Assembly: GCF_000993825.1 (NCBI RefSeq)
Contig: NZ_CP011114.1
Span: 4,278,001-4,342,000, forward strand
Source: Paenibacillus durus ATCC 35681
Lineage (GTDB): Bacteria; Bacillota; Bacilli; Paenibacillales; Paenibacillaceae
Reading direction: 5' to 3'
DNA: 64,000 bases
A program made the position numbers and the translations under genes. The notes beneath the pieces are model-generated. The model ran no database searches. It had not been told where the DNA came from and worked only from the letters and a program-made list of their open reading frames with translations. Below are positions 53,105 through 62,417 of this stretch, piece by piece. Each line of letters opens with the position of its first letter. Position 1 is the first letter of the stretch.

Positions 53105-55860
53105 ATAAGAACGGTCTTCGTTTTTTGTTCCCATTTTACGGTTAATCCAAGCTGCTCCGAAACTAAACGAAGAGGGACTAAAGTCCTGCCTTGTAGGAGT
53201 ATAGGCGCTACTTCGGCGCTTTGCCGTTTTCCGTTTAGGATAAACTCCTTTTTATTTACTGTAAGGTCAAGCGCTTTGGAGCCTCGAAGCACCATGATCT
53301 TACGGGTTGCCGGATCCCAGGACGCGCTGCCGCCAAAAGCATCCAGCACATAACGGATCGGCACATAAGTCGTTCCATTCTTCACCAGCGGCGCCGAGTC
53401 GATGGCCTTCTTCGTCCCGTTTACCGTTAATGTCTTTTGTCCGATTACCATGACCGCCGTTCCTGACGGCAATCCCGCTTCACTGGAAAGCGAAGGCATC
53501 GTGAAAGCAATGTTATCAAATGCCACAGTGCCGGTCTTGGCCCGCTCATCCTGCCCTTCCTCGACATTAACGACATACAGCCTTTTTAGTGTTGCCGGGA
53601 ATTTCATGTTTGAGCCCGAAAGGTCAATGTTCAATGTCTTCCATCCGGTCCAATCAATGGTTTTAGCCAGGTCCACATAAACCGTCGCTCCGCCATTGTC
53701 CGTAAATTCGGCCCGCAGCCAGTTCAGACTCTTGTCCCCCATTACATCAAGCGTCATCGAGGTGGCCGCTGCTGGTACCGGTTTCCCCGTTGTGCCGTTG
53801 AGCTGGGCGTAAGCATACATCTTGCCCGTACCCGCTGTCATGTCGTAACCAAGCGACAGCACTTTCGAGCCCGCGTGATTGTCGCTGCCGTCCGTAATGG
53901 CCGCCGATCCCTGCACGCCCGATGCATTGGTTGTAAAGGCAATCGGATAGGTAACATTTTCAAAATCCTCCCATGGGATAGCCGCTGCCTTCGTCAACAC
54001 CATTACCGTGCTGAATCCGTCATAACGCGCGATGGCATAACCGGTCGTGACTCCCGGGTTCACCGTATTCACCGTCAGCTTTCCATCCTGTACGCTGCCC
54101 TGAAAGCCGACAAACTCCCATTTCAAGGCAGAGCTCGGCACGCTAATCGAAGCGCCGCTGTTCGTGACTGCGGTTACCGGTACCGCAATGACGGTTCCTT
54201 CCTTCAATGGAGCGCTTGCTGTTCCCGCCTTTAGACTGGACAGGTCGTCACTTCCCAGAACAGTAACAGTCGTAGAGGCACTTACTGATCCGCTAGCCGC
54301 TGTCAAAGTCGCTGTTCCCGGCTTCACCGCCGTCGCTTCGCCTCCGTTAACGCTCACGCTGCCGCTGCTTGACTTCCAGGAAGGATTGGCTGAAGCGACG
54401 TTGACCGGATTATAATACGTGTCGTAGCCTTTCAACGTAAAAGCCGCCGTCTGCCCGATCAGCAGGACGCTGCTGCCGCTGATTTTAATCCCCTTTAATT
54501 CCCCCTGCGGCGCGTTCGTATAGACGCCTAGACCGTTCACAACGCTGCGTTGTTCCGTACCGTACTCCGTATCGAATGTCAGTGTGGTCTCCGTTTCAGC
54601 CAGAGGACGGTCAACCATTGTCGTCGAGCCGCCGCCGTCGAGGTTCAGCCCTTTATATACACCAATAGTTGTCATAAACGATTGCAGCTCTGATAGCGAC
54701 ATGCCTGAGCTGGCATCATTTTTCTCCGCCGCGATGATGTACACGTAACGTCCATCCTCGGAGTATCCAAGCGCGGTTCGTGCGCGATAACCGCCAATAC
54801 TGCTGACTGAACGGGAAAACGCCGTCGCTTTGCCCTTATCGACCAGAATCGTATGCCCTCCAATCAGCATTTTGAGGCTGGCCGGATCAATGGTCTCTCC
54901 AGTCGCTTTCGATTGCAGCGAATAGGTCGCCGTCAATGGCTGGCCAATTGCCAAATGATCGGCTACGAACTTTGCTGCTGTCCCGTGTGTCCGCAAAATA
55001 TATGCCCCCGTCGGCACAGCCATTGGCAAAGCGGTATTTTTGTCAGAAATTTGTGTAATGATTCCATTTTCGACAAGCACCTCTGTCGGGGAAGTCGAAC
55101 TGTTCTTCGGCCGATCCTGCGCCGTCCAAGCATCCGTATAAATGTAGGCTGCGTTGGCATGGCTGTAAGTGGACGTTCCGCCCTCTGGGCTGTAAGCTCC
55201 CTTGTTAACCCCGGATAAGGCAAACTGTGCCCCATCTGCCGCCGTTATCGTTCCTGTGAACGCAAAATCATCGATTACCGGCTTATTATCCGTCGTTAGG
55301 GCAAAAGCATAGAGACCGTTCAACTGTGATGGTGTCGATACCAGCGTTCCTCCGGACACTTCACCTCCAATCGGCGCTCCTTCGCCTCCAGTATTGAAAT
55401 AATCCCCATTTACTGCCGCCACCGCCCCTGTCTCTCTGGCCATCCCGCCTGTACTCTGGCGCGTAGTCAGCTTTCCGTTCTTGCCGGTCATTACATCAAT
55501 AGAGACATATGGATTGTTCAGATCCACGCGAATGACATCCGCCAGACCGGATGCCTTGCTGCCGGAGCGCGTCACGGTATATTTATATTTTAGCTTTGTG
55601 GCGCCCGAGGTAATGATTTCTTCGCTCACTTTAGCAGCCGTAAAAGAAGAAGCGGCCACCGCAATCGAAGCATTCCCTTGTTCAAGCAGCGGCAGCTCGC
55701 CGCCGATCACCGGCATAATCCACAGCACACCCGCGAGTGAAGCCGCTATCCATTTGGGAGCTGAGTGTCCCTTATTATTCCTTTCCTTACCCGTACTTGC
55801 CTGATCTGATGAGCAACTACTGTTCATTCCAAGTAACTCTCCCATCCCTTGTATTCCCAT
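53095..55860 (-). CDS. Secreted phosphodiester glycosidase-type (NAGPA) protein with stalk domain
   Basis: 921 residues. An export signal lies near residues 35-70. The NAGPA-type domain (about 90-440) has VAAVNGDYFNTGGEGAPIGG and YKGLNLDGGGSTTMV, the two hallmark regions. An Ig-like/Big module (about 445-540) and a beta-rich carbohydrate-binding-like module (about 640-790) follow. The C-terminus carries a copper-amine-oxidase-N-like stalk domain (VPIRYVLDAFGG, LVPLRLVSEQLGL). Family members remove terminal sugars from phosphodiesters in teichoic-acid-like or exopolysaccharide material. The substrate is unknown. GGGAGAAAGTA precedes ATG 55860. It is upstream of degS in the same direction. Confidence 0.85.
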   Translation of the reverse strand: MGIQGMGELLGMNSSCSSDQASTGKERNNKGHSAPKWIAASLAGVLWIMPVIGGELPLLEQGNASIAVAASSFTAAKVSEEIITSGATKLKYKYTVTRSGSKASGLADVIRVDLNNPYVSIDVMTGKNGKLTTRQSTGGMARETGAVAAVNGDYFNTGGEGAPIGGEVSGGTLVSTPSQLNGLYAFALTTDNKPVIDDFAFTGTITAADGAQFALSGVNKGAYSPEGGTSTYSHANAAYIYTDAWTAQDRPKNSSTSPTEVLVENGIITQISDKNTALPMAVPTGAYILRTHGTAAKFVADHLAIGQPLTATYSLQSKATGETIDPASLKMLIGGHTILVDKGKATAFSRSVSSIGGYRARTALGYSEDGRYVYIIAAEKNDASSGMSLSELQSFMTTIGVYKGLNLDGGGSTTMVDRPLAETETTLTFDTEYGTEQRSVVNGLGVYTNAPQGELKGIKISGSSVLLIGQTAAFTLKGYDTYYNPVNVASANPSWKSSSGSVSVNGGEATAVKPGTATLTAASGSVSASTTVTVLGSDDLSSLKAGTASAPLKEGTVIAVPVTAVTNSGASISVPSSALKWEFVGFQGSVQDGKLTVNTVNPGVTTGYAIARYDGFSTVMVLTKAAAIPWEDFENVTYPIAFTTNASGVQGSAAITDGSDNHAGSKVLSLGYDMTAGTGKMYAYAQLNGTTGKPVPAAATSMTLDVMGDKSLNWLRAEFTDNGGATVYVDLAKTIDWTGWKTLNIDLSGSNMKFPATLKRLYVVNVEEGQDERAKTGTVAFDNIAFTMPSLSSEAGLPSGTAVMVIGQKTLTVNGTKKAIDSAPLVKNGTTYVPIRYVLDAFGGSASWDPATRKIMVLRGSKALDLTVNKKEFILNGKRQSAEVAPILLQGRTLVPLRLVSEQLGLTVKWEQKTKTVLIES

Positions 55861-56011
55861 TACTTTCTCCCGGCCTGAGAGGAACCGGCTGCGATATTGC
55901 TTTCAGGGGAGGCACCCCATTTTTTAGTCTACACTCTTAATAGACTAGATTCTGCTGAAAAAGTTACGAAATTGATAGAAAATCTCTGAACTTCGTTGTT
56001 TCCGGCAAGAA
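55861..56011. other. Gap upstream of the glycosidase gene
   Basis: The minus strand contains GGGGTGCCTCCCC and CCGG...CCGG small hairpins just before the gene. I compared them by eye with c-di-GMP and c-di-AMP riboswitch consensus sequences and found no match. No promoter is convincing. Confidence 0.35.
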
Positions 56012-56066
56012 AAAAGCCTTCTGTAGAGACAGTTCAATAAGACTTGTCCGTACAAAAGGCCTTTTT
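56012..56066 (-). terminator. Terminator after metK
   Basis: AAAAGGCCTTTTGTA pairs (with a bulge) with TACAGAAGGCTTTT, enclosing a second small stem, and continues into a T-run on the minus strand. Confidence 0.7.
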
Positions 56067-56103
56067 GTTCACTATTCGTAGGCGCTGCCGCCTGATTATT
56101 AAA

Positions 56104-57306
56104 TTATAAACCCGCCTGCTCCCTAAGCAGCGCTGCTTTGTCGACGCGTTCCCAAGGCAAATCCAAATCCGTACGTCCGAAATGTCCGTATGCAGCCGTC
56201 TGCTTATAAATCGGTCTGCGCAGATCCAGCATGGAAATAATTCCGGCAGGACGCAGGTCAAAGTTATCGCGTACCAATTTCACGAGCTGATCTTCACCGA
56301 TTTTGCCAGTGCCGTATGTATCGACATTGATGGAGACCGGATTGGCTACGCCAATCGCATACGCCAGCTGAATTTCGCATTTGTCGGCCAGGCCGGCAGC
56401 GACAAGATTTTTGGCCACATAACGCGCGGCATAGGCAGCGGAGCGGTCGACTTTCGTCGGATCTTTACCGGAAAAAGCGCCGCCGCCGTGACGGGCATAT
56501 CCGCCATACGTATCCACAATAATTTTCCGTCCGGTTAACCCTGCATCTCCTTGCGGGCCGCCGATGACAAACCGTCCCGTTGGATTGATAAAATACTTGG
56601 TCTCGCTATCCAGCAGCCCTTCCGGCACTACCGGCAAAATCACATGCTCCTTGATATCCGCCTGGATCTGTTCCAGCGTAATTTCCTCCGCATGCTGTGT
56701 GGATACTACGATCGTATCTACCCGTACAGGCTTTTCATCCTGATATTCGATCGTAACCTGGGTTTTGCCATCCGGTCTCAAATAATCCAGTGTACCGTTT
56801 TTGCGCACTTCAGCTAAGCGGCGGGCAATGCGGTGCGACAAAGCAATGGGCAGCGGCATCAGTTCAGGTGTCTCATTGGTTGCAAAGCCGAACATTAACC
56901 CCTGATCTCCCGCGCCAATATTTGCGGTTTCTTCAGCAACCTGAGCAGGATCACGATCTTCAAGAGCTGCATTAACGCCTTGAGCAATATCTGCGGATTG
57001 TTCGTTTAACGAGGTCAGTACGGCACAAGTATTGAAATCGAAGCCATATTTGGCTCGTACATATCCGATGTCTTTAACCGTACTGCGGACAATGGAAGGA
57101 ATATCCACATACTCGGACTTTGTGCTAATTTCTCCAATTACGAGGACAAGGCCGGTAGCTACCGATACCTCACAAGCTACGCGTGCATAGGGATCGTTGG
57201 CGAGGAACGCATCCAGAACCGCATCCGAGATCTGATCGCAAATTTTGTCCGGATGTCCCTCCGTTACCGATTCTGAAGTAAACAAATGACGTCCTTTTAC
57301 AGGCAT
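56104..57306 (-). CDS. metK: S-adenosylmethionine synthetase
   Basis: 400 residues. It has motifs [20 protein letters not shown] (ATP/Mg site), [12 protein letters not shown] and [19 protein letters not shown]. It makes SAM from methionine and ATP. AATAGGAGGTTGAATTC precedes the ATG. The upstream region is under 200 bases and shows no S-box riboswitch, although it holds a promoter followed at once by a terminator hairpin. Confidence 0.98.
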   Translation of the reverse strand: MPVKGRHLFTSESVTEGHPDKICDQISDAVLDAFLANDPYARVACEVSVATGLVLVIGEISTKSEYVDIPSIVRSTVKDIGYVRAKYGFDFNTCAVLTSLNEQSADIAQGVNAALEDRDPAQVAEETANIGAGDQGLMFGFATNETPELMPLPIALSHRIARRLAEVRKNGTLDYLRPDGKTQVTIEYQDEKPVRVDTIVVSTQHAEEITLEQIQADIKEHVILPVVPEGLLDSETKYFINPTGRFVIGGPQGDAGLTGRKIIVDTYGGYARHGGGAFSGKDPTKVDRSAAYAARYVAKNLVAAGLADKCEIQLAYAIGVANPVSINVDTYGTGKIGEDQLVKLVRDNFDLRPAGIISMLDLRRPIYKQTAAYGHFGRTDLDLPWERVDKAALLREQAGL

Positions 57307-57415
57307 GAATTCAACCTCCTATTTAATAGGTAGAAACTGCTTGGTCATTCCTCATTTTTATTCTTCTTGAGTAATAATTCATATAAGTTCAAGGTTTAAC
57401 CCTGCAAAAAAATCA

Positions 57416-57437
57416 ACCTTTTCCACATGGAAAAGGT
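57416..57437 (-). terminator. Terminator hairpin upstream of metK
   Basis: ACCTTTTCC, loop ATGT, GGAAAAGGT, then TGATTTTTTT on the minus strand. It lies 79 bases past the SASP stop codon and 110 bases before metK. It may end the SASP transcript, attenuate metK, or do both. Confidence 0.75.
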
Positions 57438-57455
57438 CGGTTTTCCTCAAAAGTC

Positions 57456-57484
57456 ATATTAACTTATTTACGTGTGAGTGTCAA
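57456..57484 (-). promoter_or_regulatory. Strong sigma-A promoter upstream of metK
   Basis: Consensus TTGACA (57479-57484), 17-base spacer, TAATAT (57456-57461) on the minus strand. The predicted start near 57449 is only about 12 bases before the hairpin at 57416-57437. Its transcript therefore meets the terminator immediately. Confidence 0.65.
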
Positions 57485-57515
57485 ACAATGCCCGATCATC
57501 TGCACCAGATTTATA

Positions 57516-57788
57516 TTATGAGAAAAGGGCTTGCTCGGCCTGTATAACAAGCCGCTTCGTAATTTCACCGCCAACAGAACCGTTATCCCGAGAAGTGAGA
57601 TGTCCGAGATATGGAGTCTGTGAGCTCAAAGGAACTCCTTCCAGAGCACCCAACTCGGAAGCGAATTCCGTATCCGCTCCTGCTCCGTACACAGGACCGT
57701 AAAGACCAAATTCGGCTGCAATTTCAAACTTCATCTGCTTCAGCATTTCCCGGCTTTCCGGAACAACTGTGCGATTGCTGCGTGCCAT
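57516..57788 (-). CDS. Alpha/beta-type small acid-soluble spore protein
   Basis: 90 residues from ATG 57788 (AGGAGGTGCAGTTT upstream). It contains the germination-protease site TEFASELG and the DNA-binding tail [20 protein letters not shown]. It coats and protects spore DNA and is degraded at germination. It is somewhat longer than typical relatives because of the [10 protein letters not shown] segment. The upstream in-frame extension to 57899 is not part of the family. Confidence 0.93.
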   Translation of the reverse strand: MARSNRTVVPESREMLKQMKFEIAAEFGLYGPVYGAGADTEFASELGALEGVPLSSQTPYLGHLTSRDNGSVGGEITKRLVIQAEQALFS

Positions 57789-58013
57789 AAACTGCACCTC
57801 CTGTATTTTGTATAGATTACAGAAGTATTGTGCGCAGCCCGTCTTACTTGCAGCCGCTGTAATGTTTGTTGGTTCTGGCAAAGGAGGCCTTACTTTCAAG
57901 TGTATCCCTCAAAGGAATGTTATGCTGGAGTTTATAAAGAGCAGATGTACATGTATAAAAGATAACCAAAAAGCCAATCCTTAAATTAACTTTCCTCTAA
58001 GGCGGCCAAGGGA

Positions 58014-58583
58014 TTACTGTAACGTGTAGCCTCCTCGAACCATTACAACAAGACCGAGGGTCTGCCCGGATTGAACTGTAATTCCTCGTCCCTTTCTAGG
58101 AAAAGACAATAAGTGATTCGATGGCGCTGGCTGGCCTTTCGCCAGATCTTGGCCGTCCGTCAAATCGGCTACACCGTTTGAATCCAAAGAATAGATAACG
58201 GCCTTGCCTGCTCTGACAATAAACTCAGCTCCGGCTGATGCGATTAAGGTCTGACCCGGCTTAACATCGACTATGACGCTCTGATTGCCGCTGTCTCCCG
58301 TCCCTGTTGCCGGAGAGGCTGTGGGAGTCGCAGTTGGTTTAGCAGTTACTTGCGATGGAGTGGCAGCCGGCGATTTGGTAGCGACCGGAGACGCAGCTAA
58401 ACCGCCTTGCAGCGCCTTTTGAATCTGCTGATCGACATAACTCTTGGTTACCACAGGATCGTCTGCAGTTCCGGGCTGATTCCCGACATCAGCTCCCTGC
58501 GCCGTATTGCTCACAATCGAGCCAGCCCAGACACCACCTGCAAGCAGTACAGCAGCAAAGGTTATTTTCCATAGCGGCTTCAT
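58014..58583 (-). CDS. Small exported protein of unknown function
   Basis: 189 residues. The signal or anchor segment is ITFAAVLLAGGVWAGSIV. Next comes DDPVVTKSYVDQQIQKAL, a Thr/Pro/Ser-rich linker (about 60-95), and a compact beta-rich domain (about 98-189) with VIVDVKPGQTLIASAGAEFI and LLSFPRKGRGITVQSG. I do not recognise a named family, though similar proteins seem common in Paenibacillus. It follows the S-layer-type gene after a strong terminator, so it needs its own promoter or read-through. Confidence 0.75.
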   Translation of the reverse strand: MKPLWKITFAAVLLAGGVWAGSIVSNTAQGADVGNQPGTADDPVVTKSYVDQQIQKALQGGLAASPVATKSPAATPSQVTAKPTATPTASPATGTGDSGNQSVIVDVKPGQTLIASAGAEFIVRAGKAVIYSLDSNGVADLTDGQDLAKGQPAPSNHLLSFPRKGRGITVQSGQTLGLVVMVRGGYTLQ

Positions 58584-58614
58584 GGAGTTCCTCCTTCTAA
58601 TGTAGGTATAAAAA

Positions 58615-58642
58615 AAGAATAGCCTCCGAAGAGGCTATTCTT
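58615..58642 (-). terminator. Terminator after the S-layer-type gene
   Basis: AAGAATAGCCTC, loop TTCG, GAGGCTATTCTT followed by more T on the minus strand. The stem is perfect at 12 bp. Confidence 0.93.
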
Positions 58643-58658
58643 GCTTCGGTGAGGAAGC

Positions 58659-61328
58659 TTATTTTGCGGATACTTCAGTTCCAGTTGTAATATTGTTTCC
58701 TTCGATGTCCTTAACTTTATTTTGATAGTTAAGTACAGCGTCGTCTTCTCTAACTTTAACAGTAATTGTATTAATGGTATTACCGTTAAGGTCTTGAGTA
58801 CCAGCAGTTTTGTCAATTTTGTCGAATGTAACGTACCACTTGTCAGTGCTGGATCCAACATTAGTGAAGGTCTTTGCAGCAACTTTATCACCGTTGATAC
58901 GGAACTCTAAGTCAGAAGCGGCAATGTCCTTAACGTTTTCAGAGAAGGTCACGATCAATACTGCAGAGTCAGATGTTGATACAGCAGCAGATGTAAGTTT
59001 AGGAGCTACTCTGTCATAGAGTTTAACCGCAACTTCGTTTTGGGACTCAACACCGTTACCTGCGGTATCGGCAATACCATTAGCAAGGAATTTGTAATCC
59101 TTAGTTTCGTCAATAGAAGATCTTGGGATATTGATATATGCAATTCTTGTTGTAGCATTATCAGCAGCTGGTTCCAAAGTGATGTAAGTACCAGTTGGCA
59201 ATGCCTTACTATCTACAGTGTAGCTATTGTTATCACGAAGAGTAGAAGCATTAATACCAGTATTATCGGAAACTGTTACCGCAACAACAAAGTCGGTTTT
59301 AGTTTCTTCTTTGTACACAATGCTAACCACTTTTGGTCTTTCAGAATCAGTAGAAGTTGCACTTCCAGTTACAGCAAGAACTGTTGCAGCCAATTTGTTT
59401 TTCGCAAAGCTGGCATCAGTAACCAATCCTGCAGGGAGACGAAGCGTGTGCGCTCCAACTACTGCTCCGGCTGTAGCATAAGTCAATGATTTACCATCTT
59501 TTGATCTTACTGTAGGAACCGAGCTAAGCGTTCTTCCCACACCAGTAGTATCATTAATCAGTGTAAGTCCACCTACAGAACTATCTGCGTTCACTTCTTC
59601 AGAGAACTTAACAACCAAACCAGCACCGCTCTTGTATGTGGCACTTACTACTGTTGGTGCTACTGTATCTTTAGTGAATGTGATTGGTTGTGTTACAGCA
59701 GTTCCCAGGTTGTTGCCAATGGTATCACGTACAGTTGCACCGAATACGATGCTTCCTGTAAATGTTCCAGTAGATGGCAAGGAAGTTAATGGAGATCCCA
59801 GCTTGAATACTTTAGGATCGCTGGTCGTATTGATTGTGAATACACCTTTGCCTTCGCCGTTAGCATCAAGCAAACGAACATTACCAACCAATGAATTGTA
59901 GTCAACTGCTTTGTTGAATACAACTTCAACCGCTTTGTCACCAATAGCTGTTACTTTTTGAACTACAGGCGCCTGTACATCGGAAGAAACTGTCACAGAT
60001 GTTTTTACAGGGTTTGGAGTTGCCAAGTTACCAGCATAGTCAGACAGATTGGTCAAAGATACGTCATAAGTTGTTCCGCTGTTAAGCGTACCAGCAGTAA
60101 GCGTCACTTCATCCAATGGTTGGTAAGTGTCGCGGCTTACGCTTGCAGAAGAACCGTTGACATAAGCGATCAATCCCGCAGTTTTAACAGGCTCGCTCAA
60201 TTTAACATATACTTTATTAGTAGTTGTCTTCGCAACGGAAGATACAGAAACTACAGTAGGAGCAGTTGTGTCGGCAACAGGCAGCAGCGTAGTGTAAGCA
60301 GGGATTGCTTCGCCAGCAGTTGTTTTCACCGCGTCACTTACTACTACAGTATATTGGCCTTTAAGGAAGTCATTATTAGCCAAAGTCAGAGTAGCTTGTG
60401 TTCCATCATCGCTAAGGACAACTTTAGCGTCTTTGGCTGAATCTTTTTGCTCGCCTACTTTAGTAATTTTAACTACACCGTCAATTACAACGTTGCTTTC
60501 AACCAGCGTGTCAATATCTACCGCACGATTAAATTTAACAACTACTTGCTTAGCGTTAGGAGCCGCTACGGAAACGACTTTCGGCGCTTGCAGCGTTACT
60601 TTAGTTGTGTAAGCAGTATTGTTGTAAGTAAAGTTGATTGTTGTTTCAACACCAGCTACCAGTGCAGTAGTCAGTGTTACAGTTGTCGTAGTTTTATCGG
60701 CAAAAGTTACAACTACGCTAGTCGGGCTTACAGCTTCAGCCGAAACAATTGCCGGAGCAGTAGTTGCAGTAGCGACAGCATAAGCAGTTTCTACTACCAA
60801 GGAACGAGTAGCGTTAGCTTTGAAGTTTTGGGTTGCAGCGATGTAGCCTTTATCGATTACGGCTTGAGCGTAACCTTTGGCCCATGCGGATGCGTTGTTG
60901 TTGGTAGTAGCAGGGGCTTCCAGTTTCAGAGCGCGGAACAATACTGTTGCCACTTCTTCAACTGTTACTTTACCGTTGTAGTCGAAGATACGTTTTACAT
61001 TGTCTTTACCTTGCATCAGGTTAGCTGCAGTAACAGCTTCGATGTAAGGAACTGCCCAGTTCTTAGCGTTGTATCCTTTGTCTTTGTAAGACAGTTTGTT
61101 GGAAACTTCGCTCAGGTTGAACAGCTTAGTAACGATCTTCGCGAACTCAGCGCGAGTCAGATCTCTTTCCAGATGAGCTTGGCCGTCAGGGTATCCGTTC
61201 AGGATGCCTTTAGCTGCCAGAGCGTCGAATTTAGATTGCGGGGTTGTTGCTGTTTCACCAAATGCTACAGAGGCAAACATCGAGAATGCCATTGCTGTAG
61301 ACAGTGCTACGGACAAAATTTTCTTCAT
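58659..61328 (-). CDS. S-layer-type SLH protein
   Basis: 889 residues from ATG 61328. The signal peptide is MKKILSVALSTAMAFSMFAS. Three SLH domains follow (about 35-200), with ILNGYPDGQAHLERDLTRAE as the first. Several Ig-like beta modules of the kind seen in S-layer proteins come next (TVVSVSSVAKTTTNKVYVKL, QKVTAIGDKAVEVVFNKAV, VVSATYKSGAGLVVKF). High Thr/Val/Ala/Asp content, very few Cys, and a strong promoter and terminator fit an abundant surface layer protein. An in-frame ATG at 61400 with its own site could add 24 residues. Confidence 0.88.
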   Translation of the reverse strand: MKKILSVALSTAMAFSMFASVAFGETATTPQSKFDALAAKGILNGYPDGQAHLERDLTRAEFAKIVTKLFNLSEVSNKLSYKDKGYNAKNWAVPYIEAVTAANLMQGKDNVKRIFDYNGKVTVEEVATVLFRALKLEAPATTNNNASAWAKGYAQAVIDKGYIAATQNFKANATRSLVVETAYAVATATTAPAIVSAEAVSPTSVVVTFADKTTTTVTLTTALVAGVETTINFTYNNTAYTTKVTLQAPKVVSVAAPNAKQVVVKFNRAVDIDTLVESNVVIDGVVKITKVGEQKDSAKDAKVVLSDDGTQATLTLANNDFLKGQYTVVVSDAVKTTAGEAIPAYTTLLPVADTTAPTVVSVSSVAKTTTNKVYVKLSEPVKTAGLIAYVNGSSASVSRDTYQPLDEVTLTAGTLNSGTTYDVSLTNLSDYAGNLATPNPVKTSVTVSSDVQAPVVQKVTAIGDKAVEVVFNKAVDYNSLVGNVRLLDANGEGKGVFTINTTSDPKVFKLGSPLTSLPSTGTFTGSIVFGATVRDTIGNNLGTAVTQPITFTKDTVAPTVVSATYKSGAGLVVKFSEEVNADSSVGGLTLINDTTGVGRTLSSVPTVRSKDGKSLTYATAGAVVGAHTLRLPAGLVTDASFAKNKLAATVLAVTGSATSTDSERPKVVSIVYKEETKTDFVVAVTVSDNTGINASTLRDNNSYTVDSKALPTGTYITLEPAADNATTRIAYINIPRSSIDETKDYKFLANGIADTAGNGVESQNEVAVKLYDRVAPKLTSAAVSTSDSAVLIVTFSENVKDIAASDLEFRINGDKVAAKTFTNVGSSTDKWYVTFDKIDKTAGTQDLNGNTINTITVKVREDDAVLNYQNKVKDIEGNNITTGTEVSAK

Positions 61329-61435
61329 AACCTTTTTTTCTCCTCCTTGAACATTCATGAACTGAGATTCTTGTTTAGTTGGGTAGCTCATGTCACTCAT
61401 TAGCCGATGCACCCCCTTTCCCGAGTTGAGCAAGT
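61328..61435 (-). promoter_or_regulatory. Two in-frame translation starts of the S-layer-type gene
   Basis: AAAGGGGG followed after 11 bases (TGCATCGGCTA) by ATG 61400 (MSDMSYPTKQ) is the first. GGAGGAG followed after 11 bases by ATG 61328 (MKKILSVALS) is the second. They share one frame and are 72 bases apart. Tandem in-frame starts are known for Brevibacillus cell-wall protein genes. Confidence 0.55.
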
Positions 61436-61524
61436 TAAGTATAAATAATGTCTGTGACGGGTATCACAGAAACTGGTAAACCAATTCAAGACACAACAAG
61501 ACTAGATTCCTAATCCACCTTAGT

Positions 61525-61553
61525 ATTATACAATGTGCCTAAAGTCACGTAAA
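61525..61553 (-). promoter_or_regulatory. Promoter of the S-layer-type gene
   Basis: TTTACG (61548-61553), 17-base spacer, TATAAT (61525-61530) on the minus strand. The predicted start near 61518 gives a leader of about 190 bases to ATG 61328, typical of highly expressed surface layer genes. From 61554 to 61868 nothing further was recognised. Confidence 0.65.
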
Positions 61554-61868
61554 GCTAATTTTTCCAATTGGTCTAAGTAGCTTTACAGCCATCCAAATAT
61601 CCTCTGTTCGAATGGCTCTACATCTTTAACGCGTGAGTTTCGTAAAAGTTGCGGTTCATACAAAAAATAATTCAGAAAATTTATTTCCCGCGCCATGCCA
61701 ATAGATGAACCAACTGTATGTAATTAAAACGATTATTAATCTTGGTTAAACTACCGGCAATCGGTATATCGCGGGTTCCTTTTAGGTGGTCATTAAGTAA
61801 TGCTAATTTCTTTAAATGCTATGTAGGCTCAATCCGCTTCAAGCTTCTAGATGTTATTAAAGTAAAAA

Positions 61869-61888
61869 GAGTGCCGAAACCGGCACTC
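61869..61888 (-). terminator. Terminator after the small helical protein gene
   Basis: GAGTGCCG, loop GTTT, CGGCACTC followed by TTTTTACTTT on the minus strand. Confidence 0.9.
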
Positions 61889-61903
61889 CAGTCATCACCA
61901 AAG

Positions 61904-62245
61904 TTATCTGATCTTCATGGAAAGCTGAATCAGCTCTTGCCGCTTCTCCGGGCTGGAATTTACGTTATTATATAAGGCGTCAATCGCATCGCGATTCTCA
62001 CGATAAGTTTTCTCGTGCTTGATTGTAGAATGAGACCAGTCGATCAGCGCATTTTCCGCAATAACAAGGTCATTGTATGCATCGTGGAATCCGGTCGCTT
62101 GAACCAGTTCCTCCATGACCTCCTGAGTGATTTCCTGCAGAGCGCGTTTCGCCGCGATTTCCTTTTCCATTACTTTTGCTGTATTCTCAAACTTGTTCTT
62201 AGCTTTCATGTAATCGAGCTGAGCTTTTGATAAAATCGGTTTCAT
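61904..62245 (-). CDS. Small helical protein of unknown function
   Basis: 113 residues, almost entirely alpha-helical with heptad patterns and high charge (AKNKFENTAKVMEKEIAAKR, LIDWSHSTIKHEKTYRENRD). It has no signal peptide or metal motif. I compared it with YlbF/YmcA-type proteins and saw no convincing match. GAAGGAGAACGCTAG precedes the ATG, and a clear terminator follows, so it is probably expressed. Confidence 0.7.
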   Translation of the reverse strand: MKPILSKAQLDYMKAKNKFENTAKVMEKEIAAKRALQEITQEVMEELVQATGFHDAYNDLVIAENALIDWSHSTIKHEKTYRENRDAIDALYNNVNSSPEKRQELIQLSMKIR

Positions 62246-62349
62246 CTAGCGTTCTCCTTCTTGCTTGAGTGTGTTCTTGCACCTTCTTACGTCATTGTAT
62301 CGTAAAGTAAGCCATATTTCAAAGAATTGTAATTGGAAATTGCATAACA

Positions 62350-62384
62350 GAAGCCCCCTCCCCAAATCGGGGAACGGGGGCTTC
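62350..62384 (-). terminator. Hairpin after the partial SLH gene
   Basis: GAAGCCCCC ... GGGGGCTTC with inner TCCCC/GGGGA pairing. Only TGTTATGC follows on the minus strand, so the T-run is weak. Confidence 0.6.
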
Positions 62385-62417
62385 CTTCACTTCGAACGTA
62401 ATCCGGGTAGTTGCAGC

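Noticed and set aside
55861..55960. c-di-GMP or c-di-AMP riboswitch before the glycosidase gene
   Set aside because: Small GC hairpins exist, but the conserved core sequences of these classes were not found by eye.
57307..57484. S-box (SAM-I) riboswitch upstream of metK
   Set aside because: The region is short and lacks the conserved S-box core. Only a simple terminator hairpin is visible.
61904..62245. YlbF/YmcA family assignment for the small helical protein
   Set aside because: Both are helical and small, but no conserved positions could be matched.
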